Source: QYOJ01 sp964449285 (GTDB taxonomy: Bacteria; Bacteroidota; Bacteroidia; Bacteroidales; FEN-979). From it: DNA of 64,000 nt. The notes under the pieces were generated by a model. The model saw only the letters and a program-made list of their open reading frames with translations, was not told where the DNA came from and ran no database searches. The position numbers and the translations under genes were made by a program. The DNA is taken from contig CAYUZX010000003.1 in NCBI GenBank assembly GCA_964449285.1, positions 20,561 through 84,560 of the forward strand, read 5' to 3'. Positions 16,841 to 24,972 of this stretch are shown one piece after another (the stretch's first letter is position 1; the number at the start of each line of letters is the position of its first letter).

Positions 16841-18322
16841 TTAGGATATACTTGATGTTAGTTTATTGTTTACGTTCGCTTCCCGGATTTCCGCATCAAA
16901 TTGCGGCCCCATGAAGGCGAATGCCATGCTTGAATAGATCAGTAAACCAGTAGGCATCTGACCGAATACTCCATTCCCATAGCTGGATATCATAATGCCG
17001 AAGATCCCGCTTAAGACCGCAAGTGTCTTCCCCTGCAAGGCTGGATCTCGTATTCGAAACATGGAGATATAAGCTCCTTTAATCAGGATCAGAGCAACAA
17101 GAGTAAGATGAAGGGTCAGCCCCACAACTCCCTGTTCGGCCCAAATTTCCACATACCAGCTGTCTGTTGCAATGTTTGATAAAAATGCATTCGGGGCAAA
17201 CCGGATAGCTTTCTTTCCGGCATTACCGATCCCTCCTCCAAAAGGCCTTGTAGCCAAATATGGGCGAAGCTTAGCCCTGTTCTCAAGACGGATTACCAAC
17301 GAAGCATTCTTGGGGTCAAAGGCTGTCCGCATACGGTTGATAAAATAAATCCCCTGGCCGATATATGTATATCTGAAAAAAGAAAAAACAAGAACCCCAC
17401 TGATGATACCCAACATGAAGAGTTTGTAGTTCCTGGTGGTTGCCAGGTAGAAGGCACCTGCTCCTGCCAGAACACCCCAAACACCGCGGGTTCCTGAAAG
17501 GATCATGCCCCAGAAACAAAGTACTGTAGTAATACCAAATAATACCCTCTCCTTGTTACTTTTCGTTGTGATAAAAATGATTCCGGCAACCATAGACATA
17601 TGGGCCTGGCTGGCGCCAAACTGACCTGCATCACTGAAAAAGGAGAATGCCCGAAGTTGGCCGAACAGGACGTGGGTGGTATATCCGATCACGTTGAGCC
17701 AGTATTGTTCATATGGGTCTAACCCAATATAGATCTGAACCATAGCCTTTAATGCGCCTGCGATCTCAAAGAAGGCCCACATATAAAGGAACGTTTTGAA
17801 GTACTTGTATTTATCAAGCAATAGAAACACCAGGACCACGGTCATGAGCATATAGAAACTCACACCCCGTGCGCTGTATAACCAGGCAGAGCGACTCACA
17901 ACAATGGGGTTAACAACCTCCAGGAGCCCATAAGCAGCCCATATAACAGCTGCTATAACTACCATGTTGTTGAGTTTGCTCCAGTCGATTTTTTTATAGA
18001 AATAGTGGAAAATAAGTGAGATGTATGTCAACGCCAGCAGGCTGTCAACGATCAGCCCCAACGGGGCATCGAGCATATACCGGTTAAGCCCGAGAACCAC
18101 AAAATTTGCTATGTATACGGCAAAGAAACTATTTATCGGATTCTCGAAGACCTTTACCAGGAAGAAAAACCCGAAGGGGAGTACCAGGAGAGCTGCGATG
18201 GCAATAATTCCCTGGTCTGCAATAAAGTAACCAATACCTATTAGCGAAACAAAGAGTAGAAAATATACCAACGGACTAGAAATCCTGGATGCACCTGTTT
18301 TTAAAGTGAATGGATCCTGCAT
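16841..18322 (-). CDS. O-antigen polymerase/ligase-like membrane protein (Wzy)
   Basis: A 493-residue polytopic membrane protein with about 10-12 hydrophobic helices and a large periplasmic loop around residues 320-390 (TRPFGGGIGNAGKKA). The pattern SGTRGVWGVLAGAGAFYL and the loop with R and H residues match the O-antigen ligase/polymerase superfamily. It probably polymerises flipped repeat units at the periplasmic face. The ATG at 18320-18322 is preferred; an in-frame GTG four codons earlier directly follows the stop of the flippase gene. It is placed between wzx and the carbamoyltransferase, as in a Wzx/Wzy-dependent pathway. Confidence 0.83.
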   Translation of the reverse strand: MQDPFTLKTGASRISSPLVYFLLFVSLIGIGYFIADQGIIAIAALLVLPFGFFFLVKVFENPINSFFAVYIANFVVLGLNRYMLDAPLGLIVDSLLALTYISLIFHYFYKKIDWSKLNNMVVIAAVIWAAYGLLEVVNPIVVSRSAWLYSARGVSFYMLMTVVLVFLLLDKYKYFKTFLYMWAFFEIAGALKAMVQIYIGLDPYEQYWLNVIGYTTHVLFGQLRAFSFFSDAGQFGASQAHMSMVAGIIFITTKSNKERVLFGITTVLCFWGMILSGTRGVWGVLAGAGAFYLATTRNYKLFMLGIISGVLVFSFFRYTYIGQGIYFINRMRTAFDPKNASLVIRLENRAKLRPYLATRPFGGGIGNAGKKAIRFAPNAFLSNIATDSWYVEIWAEQGVVGLTLHLTLVALILIKGAYISMFRIRDPALQGKTLAVLSGIFGIMISSYGNGVFGQMPTGLLIYSSMAFAFMGPQFDAEIREANVNNKLTSSIS

Positions 18323-18334
18323 GATATAAGGCAC

Positions 18335-19717
18335 TTATTTTTTGATAAAGGCCAATGCTTTTTTATACAGATCTTTATAAACTACAAAGCCTTCTGTAAA
18401 AATAGTGAAAAATCTGAGCGGAATCTCCTTATTCAAGTAATAAATTCCGAATACGACGCCGATAATTTCAAATCCGATAGACCCTATGGAGATGAATATC
18501 AGGATGGTCATCATGCTTAATGAAGGGAACAGCCAATGAAGGAGAAAAACAGCGATGATATCTCCAACAATATTGGTAGATGTCATGATCAGGGTCTTAT
18601 AAAAGTTTTTGTTGGGTTTGTTGATAGCATCCAATCCTATTCCCGTAAACCTGTCGATAGGCAATAACAACGAAAAGATAATGAACATCTGCATGATGAT
18701 AGCCAATCCGTCTGCGGCATCCTTGTATTGTTGTCCCCCTAGCAGCATCACAAAATCCTTGGCGAAGAAAGCGCTGACGATGGCAATAGGAATCAGCAAG
18801 TATGTGAGAAATCCTGAGTACTGGTAAAAGACTCTTCGGAATTCATGGAGATTTCCTTCGATACTAAATTTTGATAATTTGGGAAATGAAGTGGCCCCGA
18901 AACTCCGAATGATAATCTCAATGGCTTCAGTAAATTTTATTGGGATACTATAGAGCGCCACTCCAGTGGTGCCGAGGAAGGGACTCAAGCCAATGATAAA
19001 CGAGTCGGCGCTTTTCAGGAGGCTACTGCCAATGGAGGTTCCCATCGAATACTTGCCGAATTTGAGGGTGATTTTAGTTGTATATCGTCTGGCGTGGAAT
19101 ATATACCAGGACCCATCCCAGTTAAATGCTGTACAGAGAAGAGAGGTGAGCACATTGGTAAGGATGTTCCAGATGACGATCCACTCTACATTCACCCGCC
19201 AGATATAATAATTCAGAACCAGGAAGAGCAGAAAACTTCCGGTGTTGATAAATCTGACAAGCAGAATCTTATCAAACTCTTCGTCAGCCTGAAGGATGGA
19301 TGTTGCATTTCCCCACGGAAGATTGGATAACGCCAGGGGGACGTACCAGATAAAGAACAGGTTAAATCCCGAATTTTTGATGGTCTCAGGGAATATTAAT
19401 ACAAGGGGGTAGAGCAGAATTGCCATTGCCGCGATACTCAGCAACCCGATCAACCAACTGGATCCAATAAAATGTTTTCGCTCGTCAGGTTTGGCTCCGG
19501 AAAGGAACCGGGTCAATGCCACCCGAGTAATTCCGAATCTCAGAAGGTCTACGAGAGTAGCAGCAGTAATAAAGAGGACCCACTCTCCGAATGGGTCCTG
19601 CTCAAGGCTTCTGACAAGGACAAAGAATGTAAGGAAACCCAACGCTGCCGTAATGGCATTTCCCATCAGGGACAGGAAATTCTTGTCTTTGATTATTTTC
19701 CTTATCGCATTGAACAT
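18335..19717 (-). CDS. Polysaccharide flippase (Wzx, MOP superfamily)
   Basis: A 460-residue protein with about 12-14 predicted hydrophobic helices and no large soluble domain. It begins with the family-like FLSLMGNAITAALGFLTFFVLVRSL and has QDPFGEWVLF in the first loop. It matches the MATE/MOP lipid-linked oligosaccharide translocases. It would move undecaprenyl-linked repeat units across the inner membrane to the polymerase encoded directly downstream. The upstream gene is the Wzc-like protein, 28 bases away. Confidence 0.88.
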   Translation of the reverse strand: MFNAIRKIIKDKNFLSLMGNAITAALGFLTFFVLVRSLEQDPFGEWVLFITAATLVDLLRFGITRVALTRFLSGAKPDERKHFIGSSWLIGLLSIAAMAILLYPLVLIFPETIKNSGFNLFFIWYVPLALSNLPWGNATSILQADEEFDKILLVRFINTGSFLLFLVLNYYIWRVNVEWIVIWNILTNVLTSLLCTAFNWDGSWYIFHARRYTTKITLKFGKYSMGTSIGSSLLKSADSFIIGLSPFLGTTGVALYSIPIKFTEAIEIIIRSFGATSFPKLSKFSIEGNLHEFRRVFYQYSGFLTYLLIPIAIVSAFFAKDFVMLLGGQQYKDAADGLAIIMQMFIIFSLLLPIDRFTGIGLDAINKPNKNFYKTLIMTSTNIVGDIIAVFLLHWLFPSLSMMTILIFISIGSIGFEIIGVVFGIYYLNKEIPLRFFTIFTEGFVVYKDLYKKALAFIKK

Positions 19718-19745
19718 AATTCGGGCGCCAGATTATACTGGAAGA

Positions 19746-22442
19746 TCAAACCGTACTTCTTTCCCGGAAACGGAAAAGAAGTATTCTGGTAATCATACGT
19801 CGAAACTCTGATCTGGGTTTCGGGACTTCTCCGAAAACGGAATCCAGAAAATAGAGTTCCACTCCATTAAGAATGATCTGGGGCTCTTGTTTGCACAATG
19901 GTTTGAATGCATCCAGTAAAACGATGTCAGCCTCTTTCCAAGAACGGTTGGCTCTGACAACCAGAAGAGAGAGGTCGAACATATGGGTAAATTCAATAGG
20001 ATACGGGTGGTTAATCAGGGAAGGAATTTCGACGAAAATAAAATCGTATTCAGCTTGTTTGTAATCGTCAAACCCGGGGATCAATTCCTCCAGATTCTGT
20101 GTCTCAAAATAGGTATTCCTAACTTCATACTGGATTTCAGCATCAGTAATTCCAGGCTGGGAAGGATCTTCAAAATAAGGAGAGGTGCTCTCAGGATCAA
20201 CGTTATAGTAATTCAAATAAAGCACTTTTTCTCCGAAAGATTGCAGCTTGTTGCATAACTCCCGACCTACTGTCGTCTTTCCCTCAGCATCCAACATACT
20301 GAAAAAGAGTACCATTATTGGTTTTTGATTCTCCTCTTTTTTCTCTTTAATAGCTAATGAAACATTCTGAGCTAACATTTCTACCAGTCGCGGAACGATG
20401 AATTCCATATCAGCCGACTGCAATTTCCGTGTGATACGTGGATAGATACCGGCTACTTTCAGCTTTATTATTCTTTCAGCCCGTTCTATTGTTTTGATGG
20501 TTGTATCAAAGTACTCCATGGCGATGAGTATTGCAAGGATGAGGATCAATCCAATAAACCCTGCAATGATTACCAGGAACATAGCTTTGGATTTCAGTGG
20601 TTTAAGTGGGAAATATGGCGGGTCAACCACTTTGATGTTAGTCGACATTTCATCATCCTGTTGCCGGAGTTTTGCCAGGTTGAGGTCATGGAGCAACTGT
20701 AGAAACTCACTTTCGGTTACTCCGATCAATCGCTCAATCCGTTTCATCTCTGCGCCTAAAGGAGCAAATATCTCATAGTACCGTTGGAACTGCTTCCTTC
20801 TCTCTGTCAACACCCTGAAAGCTGCTTTACTCTCTTCGTAGGCGATGACATTTGTTAACCAGGCGTTCAGAAGGTCAGCTACGGGAAGTCCCTCTACGCT
20901 ATTGTTAATGATATAGAGTGCATCGAGGTGTGTTCTGATCTGCTTCTTGAGGTATTCAGCGTGAGACTTCAGGGATTCCAGTAGGTTGATGGTTGCCGAA
21001 TCGTTTCCCAGATCAATTTCGATATTGACAATCTGCATCGTAACGGTCGCAAGTTCATTTCGAAGCTCGATGATTGCGTTGGTATTGAGTGTAAGTTTCG
21101 CGTGAGACTCAAGTTTTTTCTCTATGATTTTTATGGCTGCGTCGGCTGAAGCATAGGCAATCTGAGCATCGGAGTATTGCTGATCAAGCTCTTCCTTCAT
21201 TCCCGCAATAGCCTTTGTTTGCTCGTAGTAGTTAATAATTTTATTTTTCTCATTGAAGGTCAAGAGGTCATATTCGGCTTTCTGCAGCCTTCTCATGGCT
21301 TCCTCAAGCTGACGTTTGAAATAGGCTACCACTGCATCGGTCTGATGCTGTCTGAGCTCTTTGTAACTCCGGATAAATACCTGAGTCAGGATGATCAGGG
21401 TTTGCTGGCAGATTCCCGGATCGGGATTGACGTACTGTATTGTTACCAGGTCACTATTCTGAATCCGTGTGACTGCAACCGCATTGAGGGCTTCAATACT
21501 GTAGAACTTGTTTTCGGAGCTCCAGAGTTTGTAGATATAGTTGTAATCATTGGAATTTCCGTAGTCCATCAATTCTCTGACGCAACGTTCATAAGGTGTT
21601 GTTGTATCCCACAACTCCTGGTGAGTAGAGGGTTCTGTACTAATCCAGCGTTTGGTGATAAGCGGGGTTGTATCAACATCCCGTACATAGTCATCTCCAT
21701 AGATTGTATCATATCCTGATTGTCTGGCTGGTGCTGGGTAGGGATAGTCCTCTGTTGAGGAGGGTGTATAATTATCGTTGACCCGGATATGCTGTCCGGT
21801 GGCGAGCTCATAGGATTCGAGGTCATTCAGGCTCATCAAATCCTCGATACTTACCCTATATTTTTTCGCAATGGCATACATGGTTTCCCCCCGACTAACA
21901 ATGTGGTAATCTTGGGAGGTTTCATTGCGCGACTCAGTTTGGTACCCGGCATCCCTGACAGTTGGGGAGGCGGATGGATTCTGGTCGTTATTGTCATCAA
22001 AATAGGAGGTTTTTTGAGGAGGACGGTAATATTGTTGCTGCTGCTTTTGGTTTCGTTTGTATTTCCGGATGATCTGAACTACATCTGGAGGCACTTCAGC
22101 CAGGAGTTCCTCATAATTATCTTGTTGGATGTACTTTGGGTCGTAGTGATCCAGCATTAAGTGCTGTACAAGTAACCGTACCGAGACCTGCTCCATAGTA
22201 CGTCTCGACTTGATCAGGTTTATAAGGTTGTCGTATGCTGTATTACTGGCGAAAAGATCCACACGAGTCTCCTGCTGTACTGAATATCCGGAGGTAATAC
22301 CGGTATAAATCGTTGTCTCTGACTGGTAATTCCGTGCTTGTTTTCGGGTAAATAGATAGACAATTGCCGCAAGAAACAGGGGGACGAGTATGATCAATAC
22401 GATATACCTTTGAAGTAATTTTATAAGGTGAATCAGTTTCAC
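19746..22442 (-). CDS. Wzc/Wzz-like polysaccharide co-polymerase with LysM insert and BY-kinase-like domain
   Basis: An 898-residue protein starting with GTG; the codon overlaps the stop of the TolC-like gene. TM1 is at residues 12-31. A Wzz-type extracytoplasmic region is broken by a Q-, P- and D-rich linker and a LysM domain at 179-221 (YHIVSRGETMYAIAKKY ... GQHIRV). Long coiled-coil helices follow, then TM2 near 620-645 preceded by the proline-rich PPYFPLKPLKSK. The C-terminal cytosolic part has a P-loop-like LDAEGKTT (about 717-724) and a Walker-B-like FIFVEIP (about 801-807). No C-terminal tyrosine cluster is present, so autokinase activity is doubtful. It controls chain length and links polymerisation to export; LysM probably tethers it to peptidoglycan. 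Confidence 0.88.
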   Translation of the reverse strand: MKLIHLIKLLQRYIVLIILVPLFLAAIVYLFTRKQARNYQSETTIYTGITSGYSVQQETRVDLFASNTAYDNLINLIKSRRTMEQVSVRLLVQHLMLDHYDPKYIQQDNYEELLAEVPPDVVQIIRKYKRNQKQQQQYYRPPQKTSYFDDNNDQNPSASPTVRDAGYQTESRNETSQDYHIVSRGETMYAIAKKYRVSIEDLMSLNDLESYELATGQHIRVNDNYTPSSTEDYPYPAPARQSGYDTIYGDDYVRDVDTTPLITKRWISTEPSTHQELWDTTTPYERCVRELMDYGNSNDYNYIYKLWSSENKFYSIEALNAVAVTRIQNSDLVTIQYVNPDPGICQQTLIILTQVFIRSYKELRQHQTDAVVAYFKRQLEEAMRRLQKAEYDLLTFNEKNKIINYYEQTKAIAGMKEELDQQYSDAQIAYASADAAIKIIEKKLESHAKLTLNTNAIIELRNELATVTMQIVNIEIDLGNDSATINLLESLKSHAEYLKKQIRTHLDALYIINNSVEGLPVADLLNAWLTNVIAYEESKAAFRVLTERRKQFQRYYEIFAPLGAEMKRIERLIGVTESEFLQLLHDLNLAKLRQQDDEMSTNIKVVDPPYFPLKPLKSKAMFLVIIAGFIGLILILAILIAMEYFDTTIKTIERAERIIKLKVAGIYPRITRKLQSADMEFIVPRLVEMLAQNVSLAIKEKKEENQKPIMVLFFSMLDAEGKTTVGRELCNKLQSFGEKVLYLNYYNVDPESTSPYFEDPSQPGITDAEIQYEVRNTYFETQNLEELIPGFDDYKQAEYDFIFVEIPSLINHPYPIEFTHMFDLSLLVVRANRSWKEADIVLLDAFKPLCKQEPQIILNGVELYFLDSVFGEVPKPRSEFRRMITRILLFRFRERSTV

Positions 22443-23209
22443 TACTCGATGTTGTTTATTACGTTAAATTTAATGCCTACAATTTCCTGCAAGATCATAT
22501 ATGCATTGTAAAATTCGTTTCGGGATTGTTCAAAGTCAGTAACCGCTTTTCGGTTCATTTCGTTCAACCTGGCCAGTTCATATAAACTAAGTTGTCCGTT
22601 TAGGAACTCTTTCTCAGCTAAAGCCATCTGGAGCGACATGAAGATCTGGTTGTCATTGGCGATCTTTAATATTTTCTGATTGATGATCAGTCGATTATAT
22701 TGTTCAATGATTCCCCTTCTGATCAGTTTGATCTGAACCTCCCGTTCTGAGAATGCCTGCTCCATGTATTTAGTTGCTGATTTGACCCTGTTTCTATGAT
22801 CCATCAGGTCATCAAGTGGCATCCGGACATTGATGCCAAGCAAATAGGCCTTGTTGTCCTGGGAGGTACTCACGTCGTTAGGAATTCCAACACTTACTTG
22901 CGTATTGGTGAAGCCATATAGTCTATCCAGACCCAATCCGGCATCCATATAGAAATTCTGCCAGATATCGCGGCGAGCCGTTTTGATGCCATACTTGCGG
23001 ATGTAGATCTCAGCATCAACTGAGGCAACGCTGGGAGAGTGCACGATAGCTGAGTCGATCAGATCATCCAGTGGGGGAATCCGTAATGTGATATCATCAA
23101 CGATAGGGTTAAAAACGAAGAGAGTATCCTTCGTCTGGCCAATTGTCGATAACGCTGTGGCAGTACAGATAATTAATAAACCGATGATTTTAATTCTGAT
23201 ACCCTTCAC
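22442..23209 (-). CDS. Short TolC-family outer-membrane protein
   Basis: A 255-residue protein with a GTG start and a signal peptide ending in TIGQTKD. It carries one TolC-type unit: IPPLDDLIDSAIVHSPSV, then a beta segment (FYMDAGLGLD, YLLGINVRMPLDDL), then a long helical hairpin (residues 150-245, ALAEKEFLNGQLSLYELARLNEM). Normal TolC proteins have two such units in about 450 residues, so this one is half length. There is no Wza-type export protein in the locus. I infer that this protein, as a higher-order oligomer, may provide the outer-membrane exit for the glycan. It lies between the initiating transferase and the Wzc-like gene. Confidence 0.8.
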   Translation of the reverse strand: MKGIRIKIIGLLIICTATALSTIGQTKDTLFVFNPIVDDITLRIPPLDDLIDSAIVHSPSVASVDAEIYIRKYGIKTARRDIWQNFYMDAGLGLDRLYGFTNTQVSVGIPNDVSTSQDNKAYLLGINVRMPLDDLMDHRNRVKSATKYMEQAFSEREVQIKLIRRGIIEQYNRLIINQKILKIANDNQIFMSLQMALAEKEFLNGQLSLYELARLNEMNRKAVTDFEQSRNEFYNAYMILQEIVGIKFNVINNIE

Positions 23210-23220
23210 CTTTCTTGCCC

Positions 23221-24456
23221 TTATACATTTTCTTTCTGAAAGAGTGCTCCAAATGTTTTAAGAATGATCGCAACATCACCCCAGAATGAATGATGCTCTG
23301 CATAGTAGTTATCTATTGTAAATCGTTCTTCTTCAGACATAATACCCCCTTTCCCACGTTTTTTAATCTGCCATAACCCAGTCAGTCCGGCTGATGCTTT
23401 GAATCTCCTGCTCCATTTCTTTTTTGTAAGTGCTTCCGCTTCATTTAAAGGAAGAGGACGATTCCCAACAATTGACATATCTCCTTTTAGAACGTTGAAC
23501 AGCTGCGGGAGCTCATCGATGCTGGTTCTCCGGATAACCTTACCCACCTTTGTGATTCGGGGGTCATCCACAATCTTTAAAAAAGCTTTACGGGCACTTT
23601 TTCGCTTGTTAGCCAGGCGCTCGCAAATTTCCTCGCCATCATAATAGACAATAGGAGAGCAGTGTTCTCCTTCCGGTAACTTGCCACATTCTGAACATGT
23701 TTTTTCGACAGTATGGGTAATGTATTGGTTAAGGTGAGCCACTTCTTTAAGCCGCTTATCGGCATCCGGGTACATGGAACGGAATTTGAAGAAGTTAAAT
23801 ATCTTATAATTTGCACCTACCCGTTTGGAGAAATAGTAGACTTTTCCTCGGGATTCAATACGGATTGCCAGCATCGTAATGAGGATAACCGGCGACAGGA
23901 GAATCAATGCAAACGAGGCGACCAGAACATCGAAACTTCTTTTCAGAACAGGTGTTTGGTAGGCTGATAAATCATTGTCAATCAGGCTTTCAAGCGATTT
24001 TGGGACAAATTCGGCCTTGAATTTTTTTAGAAAAAGAGCCCTGTTGTAAATTCTCTCCGGGGTGAACCGGCAATGGTAGTAATCGTCGACGCCTACATCC
24101 ATTGCCTCTTCGCTGATATTTGTTTCAAAGCAAACAGCCAGAAGTATGAATGGAACCTTTGCATAGATGTTATGGAGTTTTAACTTCCGATAAAACGCAA
24201 GTCCTTTCATTCCAGGAATCTTTGTTTCGCAAAGGATAGCATCAATCATTTTTGTTTCACTATAAACAGGAGCCTGTTCGGCATCTTTGTCGAAATTAAA
24301 TACCCTGAAGTTATGATCTGTCAGCCAATATATGGCTGACAGACCATTAGGCATAGTGGTAACATTGAAGAGGCCGCTTTCCTGTAAGGAGGTGATTGTG
24401 TCCTCATCATTTCCGATGTATAAAATGTCTAACGGTTGTCCCGGAGTCACCTCCAT
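23221..24456 (-). CDS. Initiating phosphoglycosyltransferase (WcaJ/PglC-type) fused to a degenerate receiver domain
   Basis: 411 residues. Residues 8-145 have a response-regulator receiver fold (YIGNDEDT, ILCETKIPGM, VGVDDYY), but the phosphoacceptor Asp is Glu77 and the conserved Lys is lost. Residues 172-411 are the sugar-transferase domain: KRSFDV, a membrane re-entrant segment at 177-200, FNFFKFRSMY, the catalytic pair Asp314-Glu315 in TSIDELPQ, and GLWQI. A cysteine-bearing insert (C254, C257, C266, C278) sits between two conserved blocks. The enzyme links sugar-1-phosphate to undecaprenyl phosphate and starts the repeat unit. It is 6 bases downstream of a canonical response regulator, which suggests regulated initiation. 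Confidence 0.9.
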   Translation of the reverse strand: MEVTPGQPLDILYIGNDEDTITSLQESGLFNVTTMPNGLSAIYWLTDHNFRVFNFDKDAEQAPVYSETKMIDAILCETKIPGMKGLAFYRKLKLHNIYAKVPFILLAVCFETNISEEAMDVGVDDYYHCRFTPERIYNRALFLKKFKAEFVPKSLESLIDNDLSAYQTPVLKRSFDVLVASFALILLSPVILITMLAIRIESRGKVYYFSKRVGANYKIFNFFKFRSMYPDADKRLKEVAHLNQYITHTVEKTCSECGKLPEGEHCSPIVYYDGEEICERLANKRKSARKAFLKIVDDPRITKVGKVIRRTSIDELPQLFNVLKGDMSIVGNRPLPLNEAEALTKKKWSRRFKASAGLTGLWQIKKRGKGGIMSEEERFTIDNYYAEHHSFWGDVAIILKTFGALFQKENV

Positions 24457-24462
24457 ATGCGT

Positions 24463-24861
24463 TTAGCCCATTCTTTGTTGTGAGTACAATTGTTTTGTTT
24501 CCAAACGACGTTTAATACGTACAAGTAGTTCGCGTGGGTTGAAGGGCTTTAAAACATAATCATCAGCTCCCATTTCAAAGCATCTGATCTTATCAGCACT
24601 CTCTTCTTTCCCAGATAACATGATCAGAGGGATCTCCTCAAAAAAACCACTTTCACGAAGACGTCTGACAAATTCGATTCCATTTAAAACCGGCATCTCC
24701 AGGTCACAAATGATCACATCTGGCATATTCCCGGACTGCAGGTAAAAAAGCGCATCCATCCCATTCGACATGGTGACCACGTCAAAATCTTTGTTAAATG
24801 TATTTTCAATGATGAAACGGATGCTCTTTTCATCATCAATCGCAAGGATCTTCTTCTTCAT
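24463..24861 (-). CDS. Single-domain response regulator
   Basis: The ATG at 24859-24861 gives 132 residues. An upstream extension to 24936 is AT-rich and not protein-like. All receiver residues are present: the acidic pair Asp9-Asp10, phosphoacceptor Asp53 in ICDLEMPVLNG, Ser83 in MLSGKEE, and Lys105 in VLKPF. There is no output domain, so it acts through protein contacts. It is the first gene of the exopolysaccharide run and 6 bases from the receiver-fused initiating transferase. A partnership in switching synthesis on and off is a reasonable inference. No histidine kinase gene is in the window. Confidence 0.92.
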   Translation of the reverse strand: MKKKILAIDDEKSIRFIIENTFNKDFDVVTMSNGMDALFYLQSGNMPDVIICDLEMPVLNGIEFVRRLRESGFFEEIPLIMLSGKEESADKIRCFEMGADDYVLKPFNPRELLVRIKRRLETKQLYSQQRMG

Positions 24862-24882
24862 GAAAGACCTTATTTTTGTAAG

Positions 24883-24890
24883 CAAATATA
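24883..24890 (-). promoter_or_regulatory. -7 box for the exopolysaccharide run
   Basis: The minus strand reads TATATTTG, matching TAnnTTTG, 22 bases upstream of the response-regulator start codon. A TTTG -33 box at the expected spacing is not seen. The gap 24862-24972 separates uvrB from this run and is AT-rich. Confidence 0.45.
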
Positions 24891-24972
24891 TTGGAAATAA
24901 GATAAAATGCAGAAAATAGATATTAACAAATACCAAAAGTTATTGACCAAATTCGATAGCATCCAAAGGATG

